A stretch of 18,542 bases of DNA from CAYLHX01 sp964383675 (GTDB taxonomy: Bacteria; Patescibacteriota; Gracilibacteria; UBA1369; LOWO2-01-FULL-3): positions 1-18,542 of the forward strand of contig CAYLHX010000025.1 of assembly GCA_964383675.1 (NCBI GenBank), in the 5' to 3' direction. The notes under the pieces were generated by a model, which made no database searches, had not been told where the DNA came from, and saw only the letters and a list, made by a program, of their open reading frames with translations. This document shows positions 7,989 through 15,942 of the stretch, piece by piece. The number at the start of each line of letters is the position of its first letter. Positions within the stretch are counted from its first letter, which is position 1. The translations under genes were made by a program, and so were the position numbers.

Positions 7989-9377
7989 ATGGATTTACAT
8001 CATAGTTTCAATAGGAAAAGTTTTTTTAAGGAATTGCGTTTTGTTTTTGATGACAAACCCGGAGAAAATCCTTTAGATGAGGGACCAAGGGATGCGAGTA
8101 TTATTCCGGTTGCGCCGGATGTTTTGGAGGGTGGAGCGCAAATTGAGAGAGTTCATGATGCCGGTGCGGTAGAGGTTCGCCATGAATCAGCTAAGTCCAG
8201 AGTGTCGGAGTTGAGCGGTTTGAAGCTGGATCAGTTGAAGGATCAACTTGGTGCTGCGAATGCCGAGAAACTTATTCAAAGTGTTTCATTAAGCGGATTG
8301 GAGTTTCCGGATGGAACGGCAACAAGAAGTGGTTTGGATTTTCGTGATTCGGTTCGTATTGTTGCGCATAGATCTATTTTAGATTCGCTGGCCAAACGTG
8401 ATCTAAGTATTGCAGCCCAGGCTCTTGGTGTTGAAACCGGAGAGGTGGCCGCTCTGATGGCTGATGTTTATACTCTTACTTATGCCGATAAAGTTAAGCA
8501 GGCTTTTGATCGTGATTTTAGGCGTGCTGCTGATTTTTTTGCAACAAAGGGTAATGAAGGGGAGTCTGTTAAGTTCAAAATGACAGTGGATGTTAATGGT
8601 GTTTTGCAGGTTTCTTTTCCGGCTGAATCTGACTTTGTGAAGAAATATAGGGCTGTCGAGCCTAAGCTAAGTAAGGCCGCGGAAGGTGCGGAAAAAGCAA
8701 AAGAGCCAACTTTAGCGGATGCCGGTTTGGGAATGCCCTTGGAGGAAGCCTTATCGACTTTACCGGGATATAAATTGTTTAAAGGTTACCTTCAAAAGCC
8801 TTCAGATCCCAATGATGCCAATTCGCCCAAGAAAATTGAGTTATTGCAAGAAGGCCTCATGCCGCAGATCTCTTTTATTTTAGGTCTTTTCGGTTTTTCT
8901 TCTGTGGGAAATGGAGAAATTTTCCAGACCGTGATGGACTTTTTGCCTAATAATAATTTAAAGAGACAACTTACCGGTTTGCACGAGAGAGCTAAAAAAT
9001 CCAAGTGGGGTGTGGAAAACTGGAAAGATCGTCCCCAAAATCCTTTGGAGGGAGAGTTTGTGAAAGCCGATGCCAAGATGGTTGAGGAGCTTTTGGCCGG
9101 GAAGAAACCGGTGCCGGAAAAGGGAATTAAATTGGAAGGAGACTTTAAACTGCCCGATAGCGGGGTGAAGTTTGATTTGGCTCAAGGAGGTAAAATAACT
9201 CTGCCAAGTAAAGCCTCTATAATGGTGGATGGAAAAACCGTGACTATCCCAAGTGATAAAATTGGCACTTATGAGGCGCGTCATGGAGAAATTACCATCC
9301 AGGGAACTATTCCGGCCGGAACTGTGCTTCTGGGACAGAATATCAAATTTGGGAATGTGGAAAGTGCTCCGGCTTAG
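7989..9377 (+). CDS. Unrecognised protein, 462 aa, with beta-rich C-terminal region
   Basis: I do not recognise the family. The start at ATG 7989 is supported by a well-placed promoter. The N-terminus (about 1-20) is basic and aromatic (FNRKSFFKELRFVF) but is not a signal peptide. Residues 25-60 look disordered. The middle (about 65-240) is mostly helical and charged. Residues about 255-345 include a hydrophobic stretch (QISFILGLFGFSSVGNG) flanked by charged helices, possibly a buried helix. The last 85 residues alternate short hydrophobic and polar steps with repeated K/T-x-x-x-P turns (FKLPDSG, ITLPSKA, VTIPSDK, GTIPAGT), as expected for a small beta-sandwich or solenoid. No catalytic motif is visible. 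It lies between the M16 peptidase and ndk with its own promoter, so context gives no clear role. Confidence 0.7.
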   Translation: MDLHHSFNRKSFFKELRFVFDDKPGENPLDEGPRDASIIPVAPDVLEGGAQIERVHDAGAVEVRHESAKSRVSELSGLKLDQLKDQLGAANAEKLIQSVSLSGLEFPDGTATRSGLDFRDSVRIVAHRSILDSLAKRDLSIAAQALGVETGEVAALMADVYTLTYADKVKQAFDRDFRRAADFFATKGNEGESVKFKMTVDVNGVLQVSFPAESDFVKKYRAVEPKLSKAAEGAEKAKEPTLADAGLGMPLEEALSTLPGYKLFKGYLQKPSDPNDANSPKKIELLQEGLMPQISFILGLFGFSSVGNGEIFQTVMDFLPNNNLKRQLTGLHERAKKSKWGVENWKDRPQNPLEGEFVKADAKMVEELLAGKKPVPEKGIKLEGDFKLPDSGVKFDLAQGGKITLPSKASIMVDGKTVTIPSDKIGTYEARHGEITIQGTIPAGTVLLGQNIKFGNVESAPA

Positions 9378-9399
9378 TTTTTGTCGTAAATTTTAGCCC

Positions 9400-9428
9400 T
9401 TGTTTTGCCTTTTGCCTTTAGTTAAAAT
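9400..9428 (+). promoter_or_regulatory. Promoter upstream of ndk
   Basis: TTGTTT (9400-9405), a 17-nt spacer and TAAAAT (9423-9428). It predicts a leader of about 38 nt before ndk and could drive the whole ndk-transketolase block. The spacer contains a doubled TTTTGCC. The -35 box is only moderate. Confidence 0.5.
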
Positions 9429-9472
9429 GCATCTGCTTTTGGCGGTTTTTATATTTGTAACTTTTAAATTTT

Positions 9473-9949
9473 ATGTCAGTAAGAGAAAAAACTTTGGTTT
9501 TGATTAAGCCCGATGCTATTCAACGTGGTCTTTTTGGTGAAATCACCAGTCGTTTCGAGAAGAAGGGGCTTAAGCTTGTTGGAGTGAAAATGATGACTCT
9601 TGATGAGGCGGTTTTGCGTGATCATTATGCACATATTGCCGATAAACCTTTCTTTCCGGGCATTGCTTCATTTATGCAAAGCACTCCGGTGATCGCAATG
9701 TGTTGGGAAGGACTTGAAGTTGTTGAGACTGTTCGTCGAATTACCGGTATTACTAAAGCACGTGAGGCCGAATCCGGATCTATTCGCGGCGATTTCGCTA
9801 TGAGTATCGGTTGTAATGTGATTCACGCTTCCGATAGTGTGGAGGCTGCAAAGGCTGAAGTAAACAGATTTTTCGGTCCGGATGAAGTTTTTAGTTATGA
9901 CAAATCTGAATACATGCATGTGTATTCGGAAGATGAAAGAGCAATTTAA
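9473..9949 (+). CDS. ndk: Nucleoside diphosphate kinase
   Basis: Transfers the gamma-phosphate between nucleoside di- and triphosphates through a phosphohistidine, keeping NTP and dNTP pools balanced. In 158 residues the family signature is clear: Lys12 in LIKPDA, Arg88 and Thr94 around the phosphate site, Arg105 in GSIRGDFA, and the catalytic His118 in NVIHASDS. The usual TNP segment is replaced by TKARE, and the C-terminus runs about 10-15 residues past the usual end (YSEDERAI). The predicted leader has no Shine-Dalgarno site. The transketolase N-half follows after 12 nt, so the two are probably co-transcribed, linking NTP supply to ribose-phosphate synthesis. Confidence 0.97.
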   Translation: MSVREKTLVLIKPDAIQRGLFGEITSRFEKKGLKLVGVKMMTLDEAVLRDHYAHIADKPFFPGIASFMQSTPVIAMCWEGLEVVETVRRITGITKAREAESGSIRGDFAMSIGCNVIHASDSVEAAKAEVNRFFGPDEVFSYDKSEYMHVYSEDERAI

Positions 9950-9961
9950 TTTTTTGGTGTA

Positions 9962-10804
9962 ATGCGGGTAGAAGATTTAATTAAGAAGGCAGCTCAGATT
10001 AGGCTGGACGCTTTGATGTCACTGTTTCGTGCCGGTTCAGGGCATATTGGTAGCGCCATGTCGGTGGTGGAGATTTTGGTGGCCCTTTATTATGGTGAAA
10101 TTCCGGGGCGGAAAGTGATGTACTTTGACGCCAAAAAGCCCGGCTGGGATGGACAGGATTACTTGGTTCTTTCCAAGGGGCATTCGGTGGGTTCACAGTA
10201 TGCCATTTTGGCCGATTTGGGTTTTTTTGATAAGTCGGAATTGGATTTTTTGGGGCAACCTAACGCTTTGTTGCAGGCGCGCCCAAGTATGAAAATTCCC
10301 GGCATTGCCGTAACTACTCCGGCGACTGGCCATGGCTTGTCCCAAGCACTGGGGATTGCGCTCGGACTTCGTATGGATAAGCGGCTAAATAAGGTTTTTG
10401 CGGTTTTGGGTGATGGTGAACTTCAAGAGGGACAGGTTTGGGAGGCGGCGATGGCGGCGGCTCATTATAAATTGAGTAACTTGATTGTGATGATAGATCA
10501 CAATAAAGTGCAATCTGATGGTTTAATCAGGTCGGTGATGGATATCGAACCGATTCAGGATAAGTTTGAGGCTTTTGGCTGGAATGTTATTCAGGTGCGT
10601 CATGGCCATGATTTTGATGACCTTTTGAATTCTTTGATGCGGGCCTTTACCTCTAATAGGCGGCCGGTTTGTTTGTGGTGTCATACCACTTACGGTAAAG
10701 GAATCGAGTTTGTGGAGGGCAAGGTTGATTACAAGGACGCTCCTTTGAGCGAGAGTGAATTTATGGCTATAATGCCGAAGCTTCAAGAGTTGGCTAACCG
10801 ATAA
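9962..10804 (+). CDS. Transketolase, N-terminal (thiamine diphosphate-binding) subunit
   Basis: The first half of a split transketolase, which moves two-carbon units between sugar phosphates in the non-oxidative pentose phosphate pathway. In 280 residues: SGHIG with His28, KGHS (His74), a glycine-rich GHGLSQALG (123-131), and the thiamine diphosphate/Mg motif GDGELQEG starting at 150 and ending with Asn181 (IDHNK). The position usually reading GSLGQGLS is ATGHGLS here. The C-half starts 4 nt after this stop, so the two are translated together and should form one heteromeric enzyme. Gene pairs of this kind (TktA/TktB-type halves) are common in archaea and many bacteria. Related dehydrogenase E1 or DXP synthase halves are less likely given the pentose phosphate neighbours. 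Confidence 0.93.
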   Translation: MRVEDLIKKAAQIRLDALMSLFRAGSGHIGSAMSVVEILVALYYGEIPGRKVMYFDAKKPGWDGQDYLVLSKGHSVGSQYAILADLGFFDKSELDFLGQPNALLQARPSMKIPGIAVTTPATGHGLSQALGIALGLRMDKRLNKVFAVLGDGELQEGQVWEAAMAAAHYKLSNLIVMIDHNKVQSDGLIRSVMDIEPIQDKFEAFGWNVIQVRHGHDFDDLLNSLMRAFTSNRRPVCLWCHTTYGKGIEFVEGKVDYKDAPLSESEFMAIMPKLQELANR

Positions 10805-10808
10805 AATT

Positions 10809-11762
10809 ATGTTGAATCGATCTTTAGATGAAACAATTGTGCAGCTTGGAAAGAAATATCGAAATATCGTTGTTTTAACCAGCGACAATTCCAAGCGCGC
10901 AGGAGTGGCTCAATTTACCAAATTTTTTCAGGATAGGTCTTTTAATTTCGGTTTGGCTGAAGCAAATATGGCTTCCTCGGCTGTTGGTTTTACTGTTTGT
11001 GGAAAAGTGCCTTTTGTTACCGGTGTTGCATCTTTTTTGGTCAACAGTGCTTTAGACCAGATTCGTAGCGATATCTGTTATCCGAATTTAAATGTGAAGA
11101 TTATTGGAACGGCGGCCGGATTGTCGGCTTCACAGGATGAAGTTGGTTGTCAGGCGATGGAGGATTTGGCTTTAATGAGGGCTTTGCCGAACATGAAGGT
11201 GGTTTCTCCCGCGGATTATTATGAGACGGCCAGTGCCCTGGAGGCGATGATGGCCGACTATGGCCCCACTTATTTAAGAATTTGTGATGGTGAATTGCCG
11301 GCGGTTTATGATGCGAATTGTCGTTTTGAATTTGGAAAGGTCTCTCTGGTACATGGGAAGGAGTTTGTTGAAGATAAGGTAGCCGATCTCTGTATTTTTG
11401 CAACCGGAGCGATGGTGTGGCGTTCGATTGAAGTGGCCAAAGAACTGTTGACCGGAGGTAAGAAAGCGGTTGTGGTTAACGTCGCTTCCATTAAGCCGTT
11501 GGATGTAGATGGAATTTTAAAATTGAGCAATTCACTTACGGAGAGTGGTTTTTGTGTGACCGTTGAAGATCATAGTGTAATAGGCGGTTTGGGAAGTGCG
11601 GTTAGTGAGGTGATGTGTAGTCACGGCTCTGGACGTAAGGTAGTGAGGTTGGGAGTGGAAGATAAGTTTCTGGATTCGGCGCGCTCAGAGGATTTATATG
11701 AGAAAAATGAACTGGAGGTTAGCGGGTTGCTTCGAAAAATAAGTGGACTTTTGGGTGTTTAG
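10809..11762 (+). CDS. Transketolase, C-terminal (pyrimidine-binding) subunit
   Basis: The second half of the split transketolase (317 aa). It carries the pyrimidine-binding domain with the catalytic glutamate Glu51 in FNFGLAEANM, which activates thiamine diphosphate bound by the N-half, and the C-terminal transketolase domain with VEDHSVIGGLGSAVSE (about 253-268). Asn26-Ser-Lys and Asp86 (LDQIRSD) sit in the regions that face the cofactor in the family. It starts 4 nt after the N-half with no Shine-Dalgarno site, suggesting translational coupling. It ends TAG, 55 nt before prs, and a -10 box follows at once, so prs may be transcribed both by read-through and separately. Confidence 0.93.
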   Translation: MLNRSLDETIVQLGKKYRNIVVLTSDNSKRAGVAQFTKFFQDRSFNFGLAEANMASSAVGFTVCGKVPFVTGVASFLVNSALDQIRSDICYPNLNVKIIGTAAGLSASQDEVGCQAMEDLALMRALPNMKVVSPADYYETASALEAMMADYGPTYLRICDGELPAVYDANCRFEFGKVSLVHGKEFVEDKVADLCIFATGAMVWRSIEVAKELLTGGKKAVVVNVASIKPLDVDGILKLSNSLTESGFCVTVEDHSVIGGLGSAVSEVMCSHGSGRKVVRLGVEDKFLDSARSEDLYEKNELEVSGLLRKISGLLGV

Positions 11763-11775
11763 AGAGCAGAATCTG

Positions 11776-11784
11776 TGCTATAAT
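11776..11784 (+). promoter_or_regulatory. Extended -10 promoter before prs
   Basis: TGCTATAAT is a perfect extended -10 box, 33 nt before the prs ATG. No good -35 is visible at 16-18 nt (TGTTTA at best). An internal promoter could raise prs expression above that of the upstream transketolase genes. Confidence 0.5.
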
Positions 11785-11817
11785 GTTTGTAAATAATTAA
11801 AAGTTTTATTTTTGGCT

Positions 11818-12765
11818 ATGGCTAAGTTTCCCATCAAACTTTTCTCCGGATCTTCTCATCCAGAATTGGCGAAGGAAATAGCGGAACATTTGAAAGTGAA
11901 GGTTTCCGAATTGGAAATTTCACGTTTTGCCTGTAATGAAATTTACGCCAAGCCCAAGGACACTGTTCGTGGAACCGATGTTTTTGTGATTCAGACTGCA
12001 ACAGATAACGTCAATGAAGATTTGATGGAACTTTTTATAATTTTGGATTCACTTAAAAGATCTTTTGCCGGACAAATTCATGTGGTAATGCCGCATTACG
12101 CTTATTCCAGACAAGATCGTGTGGCCAGTCCACGTGAGCCTATTTCCGCTAAGCTGGTGGCCGACCTGATCTCTACTGCCGGGGCAGATCATGTGATTAC
12201 CATGAAATTGCATAGTGATCAGGAGCAGGGATTTTTTAATTTTCCGGTGGATAATGTGAATACCGAAAGACTGTTTGCCGATTATTTTAGTAAGAAAAAG
12301 ATCAAGGATCTGGTGGTGATTTCACCTGATGCCGGTGGTGCCAAGGATGCTAAGAAGTTTGCCGATCTTTTGGGGTCAAATTTGGCTATTATTCATAAAT
12401 CGCGTCCTGCTCATAATAAATCCGAGGTAACCCATGTTGTGGGTGAGGTTGAGGGGAAGACCTGTGTTATTTATGACGACATGGTTGATACCGCCGGTAG
12501 TGTTACGGCGGCGGTGGAGGCTCTTAGAAAAATGGGAGCCAAGAAAGATATTTATTTGGTGGCCACTCATGCGGTGTTTTCCGATCCGGCCGCTGAAAGA
12601 TTGACTAAGGCCGGTTTTAAGGAGGTGGTGGTTTCCAACTCGATCCCGATTCCGAAAGAGAAACATTTTAAAGGTTTGAAAATCCTATCGGTTGCACCGC
12701 TTTTAGCGAAGATTATTAAAAATGTTCATGAACATAAGTCGGTAACAACCGCTATGATATTTTAA
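11818..12765 (+). CDS. prs: Ribose-phosphate pyrophosphokinase (PRPP synthetase)
   Basis: Makes 5-phosphoribosyl-1-pyrophosphate from ribose-5-phosphate and ATP, the entry point to nucleotide, His and Trp synthesis. The 315-residue product has the family motifs: HYAYSRQDR (93-101), KLHSDQEQGFF (130-140, with His132), the SPDAGG region (169-174), and the PRPP-binding loop YDDMVDTAGSV (219-229). Its length is typical of class I enzymes. I prefer the ATG at 11818; an in-frame TTG two codons earlier (11812) would add only Met-Ala. No Shine-Dalgarno site is visible. rpiB starts 33 nt after the stop. Its neighbours make its substrate (RpiB, Rpe, transketolase), which agrees with the assignment. Confidence 0.96.
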   Translation: MAKFPIKLFSGSSHPELAKEIAEHLKVKVSELEISRFACNEIYAKPKDTVRGTDVFVIQTATDNVNEDLMELFIILDSLKRSFAGQIHVVMPHYAYSRQDRVASPREPISAKLVADLISTAGADHVITMKLHSDQEQGFFNFPVDNVNTERLFADYFSKKKIKDLVVISPDAGGAKDAKKFADLLGSNLAIIHKSRPAHNKSEVTHVVGEVEGKTCVIYDDMVDTAGSVTAAVEALRKMGAKKDIYLVATHAVFSDPAAERLTKAGFKEVVVSNSIPIPKEKHFKGLKILSVAPLLAKIIKNVHEHKSVTTAMIF

Positions 12766-12798
12766 GTTTGAAGCCGTTTATTTTTTAATTCAAGTATT

Positions 12799-13299
12799 AT
12801 GTTTGGAGAACCGGAAAAACAAAGAATATATGTGGGTAGTGATCATGCCGGGTTTCAGGCAAAAGAAGCCGTGAAAGCTTATCTCGAAGAGAAAGATGAA
12901 TATGAAGTTACTGATTTGGGCTGTTTTAGTGAAGATTCTTGTGATTATCCCGATACGGCCCGCGAAGTGGGAGAAAAAATTGCTGAAAATAATGGTGCGC
13001 TTGGTGTTTTGATTTGCGGCTCCGGAATTGGCGTGGCTATGGCGGCCAATAAGATAAGAGGTGTGAGAGCGGCAATGATTAACAATGAAAATCTGGCCGA
13101 AATGGCTCGTAAACATAATGATGCCAATGTGATTACCATGGGGGCACGTCATACCGAGGTTGAAGATATGAAAAAGTATCTGGATGTCTTTCTGAAGACC
13201 GATTTTGAGAGCGGCGAAGAGCGACATGTACGCCGTGTGCAGAAGATTGATGGTCAATGGAATGGCAGTAATACTCCTGGAACCGGTCATAATGATTAA
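12799..13299 (+). CDS. rpiB: Ribose-5-phosphate isomerase B
   Basis: Interconverts ribulose-5-phosphate and ribose-5-phosphate. The 166 residues show the RpiB/LacAB fold signatures: VGSDHAG (12-18), DYPDTA (49-54), the catalytic Cys73 in LICGSGIGVAMAANKIRGVRAA, and ARKHNDANVITMGAR (103-117) with His106 in the phosphate/ring-opening site. RHVRRV follows near the end. The last 20 residues (Gly/Asn/Thr-rich) extend past the usual C-terminus and look disordered. It sits 33 nt after prs and 6 nt before rpe, directly supplying the PRPP synthetase substrate. The leader is AT-rich without a Shine-Dalgarno site. Confidence 0.95.
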   Translation: MFGEPEKQRIYVGSDHAGFQAKEAVKAYLEEKDEYEVTDLGCFSEDSCDYPDTAREVGEKIAENNGALGVLICGSGIGVAMAANKIRGVRAAMINNENLAEMARKHNDANVITMGARHTEVEDMKKYLDVFLKTDFESGEERHVRRVQKIDGQWNGSNTPGTGHND

Positions 13300-13305
13300 A
13301 TTTTT

Positions 13306-13932
13306 ATGGAATTAAAAATTGCGCCATCAATTCTTTCGGCGGATTTTGGCAGATTGAATGAAGAGATTGCCATTGTAGAGCCCTATAGCGATATTATTCA
13401 TGTCGATGTGATGGATGGTCATTTTGTGCCTAATATCAGCTTTGGTGCGCCGGTAATGAAGTGGATTACCTCCGATTTGCCGCAGGATGTTCATTTAATG
13501 ATTGAGAATCCGGAACGTTATTTTGCGGACTTTGTGAAGGCGGGTGGTGATCGTTTGATTGTGCATGAAGAAGCCTGTCCGGATTTGAAGGCGGTTTTGC
13601 AGAAGATTGTGGAGGCCGGCGCGAAGCCCGGTGTTTCCATTAAGCCGAAAACGTCAGTTGAGGCGATTAAAGAGATTTTGGATTTGGTGGATATTGTTTT
13701 GGTGATGACGGTGGAGCCCGGCTTTAGCGGGCAAAAGTTTATGGACGATATGTTGCCGAAGGTTCGTCAACTGCGTGAGATGGGCTTTGAGAGGGATATT
13801 TGTGTCGATGGTGGAGTAGACAATACCAATGTTCGTGATTGCGTGGAAGCCGGGGCGAATGTTTTGGTCTCGGCAAGCTATATTTTCGGCTCCGATGATA
13901 AAGTGGCGGCGGTGAAGAGTTTGAGGGTTTAG
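13306..13932 (+). CDS. rpe: Ribulose-phosphate 3-epimerase
   Basis: Interconverts ribulose-5-phosphate and xylulose-5-phosphate, the donor for transketolase. The TIM-barrel motifs are all present in 208 residues: SILSADF (8-14), HVDVMDGHFVPN with His32 and catalytic Asp34, DVHLMIENP with His63, MTVEPGFSGQKF (134-145), and CVDGGV with catalytic Asp168. Its length is slightly short of the usual 215-225 but complete. It begins 6 nt after rpiB, so it is in the same transcript. Its TAG stop overlaps the TAA of the convergent gene, leaving no room for a terminator between them. Confidence 0.96.
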   Translation: MELKIAPSILSADFGRLNEEIAIVEPYSDIIHVDVMDGHFVPNISFGAPVMKWITSDLPQDVHLMIENPERYFADFVKAGGDRLIVHEEACPDLKAVLQKIVEAGAKPGVSIKPKTSVEAIKEILDLVDIVLVMTVEPGFSGQKFMDDMLPKVRQLREMGFERDICVDGGVDNTNVRDCVEAGANVLVSASYIFGSDDKVAAVKSLRV

Positions 13933-15920
13933 GCGGCTTTCCGAGCTTTGTAATTTTCCATGACCGCTTTGATTCTGGCCGGTACTTCGTAGCGCATTAC
14001 CTCTACCGTCCAAGTGTTTAGGTGGTCGAGATATTGATGATCGCAGGTTTCGGTCAGGTCGGGATATTGTTCCATGAAGGCTTTGTACTCTTCGATCGTG
14101 GCGTCAATACATCGTGGTAGGGCGTTGAAGAGCGGATAGTTGATGTTGTCATGATCATAGATACACCAAGGCAGTAACCTGGTAACAGTGGCTCTTAAGT
14201 TGGCCAGTCTTTTTTCCGGTTTCATGCCATCTTGTGTGCTGAGATTATTGGCTCGATCTTCAAGTTTGACGATTAGGGCGTGTTGTTTTCTAGGCATTGA
14301 AGTCGCAATAGCGTTGAGCCTGATTAGAAAAGCGCTGAGTTTGTAGTTATCGTAGTGGTCGGTGTCCGGGAAAAGTTGCAAGGTTGCAGGTAGTCTTTGA
14401 TTGGTTTTAGCCTGAGCATTTTCTTGCTCAGTGATGTTGAGGGACTTACGAACTTCGTGTGGTAATAACTTTTCTTTCGGTGGCTCCGGGGTATCTAGGT
14501 TTAGTGCTTTGATCACAACTTCTTCCGGAAAGACGTTAGTATTGTATATTTGGTAGTTTGCCAGTTCGATACTTAATTCCTCATAGCTTTTATCTTTGAG
14601 AGTTTCTCGCAGATTAGCTTCCAGTCTTTGACGTTGAGTTGACGGATCGTCATCTTCCTCCATTTCTTCTTGTAGCTCTTTTGCCTTGGCTTTTGCCAAT
14701 TCATTAATAAGTTCACGTTGTGGCAGACCGATTAGAGCACGTCTTTTTTCCGCTGCGTTTAGCTCTGTGTTGTTTGAAAGAATCCTTAAGATTTGCTTAA
14801 GCTGGTTCATTAAGTGTTTACCACCTATATCCAAGATTTTGCTTTTTATTTCTTCACGGCTGAGTAGAGGTGCACCGTTAGTTTGCTTAAAACCACTTTC
14901 AATTACCGGTTCCATGCTGGAATCATATTTGTCCAGCAGCCTTTTCAGCAATGTACTTATGTCGTTTAAGGTAAGATTTGTGTCCTCACCAAGATCGTGC
15001 AGTGTTAGTGCCAAAATCAAGAGTGCGGAGTCAACCGCTCCTTTTGGCAATTGGGCTTCTTCAATATTAATAATGACTGCGTCTAGAAGACCGGCGAGGG
15101 TTACCTCGGTCTCATGGACCAAGTAGGGGACTCCGGAGGTTTTTCTGATTCGACGTTTGGCTTGATAATGATGTCCTGTTTTGGCTACGGTTAGACCTTG
15201 ATGCGTTGTGTCAACAACGTCTCTTATATATCTTAAGCGTAACAGTATTTCACTTCTGTGTGGATGGTCTTCGGGCAGAATATACTTTGTGTCTTGATCA
15301 TTATTGGTGTCGGATTTTTGTAGCAACATTTCATAGTAATATCGCAGACAGACCACATAATTTTTGTGAGCTTTGTAGAGGGCCTCTCTCATAGGTTTTT
15401 CCTGTTTTTGCCAGATCCTTAGACGACTTGATCTACTGCGGTTTGCACTTATTGAGATAGGTCTGTTAGCGTCTTCCGCTTGATCGTTGCCTTTTGTACT
15501 GATTAAGGCTTTGATGCTTTTGCGATATTTTTTATTGATATGACGTGGATAGCTTTCTATTACTCTATCGGCAACTTTGTCTCTGAATCTTGGAGCCGAG
15601 TCCCATTTGGCCAGAAGAGCTTCACTGGTATAGGCCAAATTATGTTGGTAGTGCATTAATTGGCTCCATATTTTTCTTATCCTCTCTCTTTCTTCCTCAG
15701 GGAGGTCGTCTTCGAGGTTTTGGAATTCAAGATGGTCGGGGATATCGAGGGTTTCTTTCTCGATGTAGTTTAAAACAGCGCTCTCAACCGAGTCACAATT
15801 ATCGGGATCATCGTTCATTGGCCATCTTTGCAGCCACATGCTGGTATAGCCGGTTTTTAGAACGGCATCTTCCGAGTGTTCCTCTCTGTCGTCTGCGGGT
15901 GTTGTGTGTAATATTGCCAC
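13929..15920 (-). CDS. Large protein with SpoT/RelA-type (p)ppGpp-hydrolase HD domain, interrupted by an insertion
   Basis: Numbered from the upstream in-frame TTG (15971), the protein contains every active-site element of the RelA/SpoT hydrolase domain in the right order: Arg276-Lys-Thr-Ser-Gly-Val-Pro-Tyr and His286 (canonical RKSGEPYxxH), His325-Asp326-Leu-Gly-Glu329-Asp330-Thr (HDxxEDT), and KLEDRANN with Asp572 and Asn576, followed by MKPEKR as in SpoT. The HD-to-KLxDR distance is 247 residues; about 67 is usual, so roughly 180 residues are inserted, including an acidic stretch (EEMEEDDD). No synthetase or regulatory (TGS/ACT) domain follows. About 270 N-terminal residues are charged, helical and unrecognised. 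I infer a lone alarmone or related nucleotide hydrolase; the substrate is unproven. I chose GTG 15920 because a TTGACA/TATTTT promoter overlaps the TTG at 15971 and AAGG precedes the GTG; ATG 15839 is also possible. Confidence 0.7.
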   Translation of the reverse strand: MAILHTTPADDREEHSEDAVLKTGYTSMWLQRWPMNDDPDNCDSVESAVLNYIEKETLDIPDHLEFQNLEDDLPEEERERIRKIWSQLMHYQHNLAYTSEALLAKWDSAPRFRDKVADRVIESYPRHINKKYRKSIKALISTKGNDQAEDANRPISISANRSRSSRLRIWQKQEKPMREALYKAHKNYVVCLRYYYEMLLQKSDTNNDQDTKYILPEDHPHRSEILLRLRYIRDVVDTTHQGLTVAKTGHHYQAKRRIRKTSGVPYLVHETEVTLAGLLDAVIINIEEAQLPKGAVDSALLILALTLHDLGEDTNLTLNDISTLLKRLLDKYDSSMEPVIESGFKQTNGAPLLSREEIKSKILDIGGKHLMNQLKQILRILSNNTELNAAEKRRALIGLPQRELINELAKAKAKELQEEMEEDDDPSTQRQRLEANLRETLKDKSYEELSIELANYQIYNTNVFPEEVVIKALNLDTPEPPKEKLLPHEVRKSLNITEQENAQAKTNQRLPATLQLFPDTDHYDNYKLSAFLIRLNAIATSMPRKQHALIVKLEDRANNLSTQDGMKPEKRLANLRATVTRLLPWCIYDHDNINYPLFNALPRCIDATIEEYKAFMEQYPDLTETCDHQYLDHLNTWTVEVMRYEVPARIKAVMENYKARKAA

Positions 15921-15942
15921 GGTACCTTGTCTAAAGGGGTGA

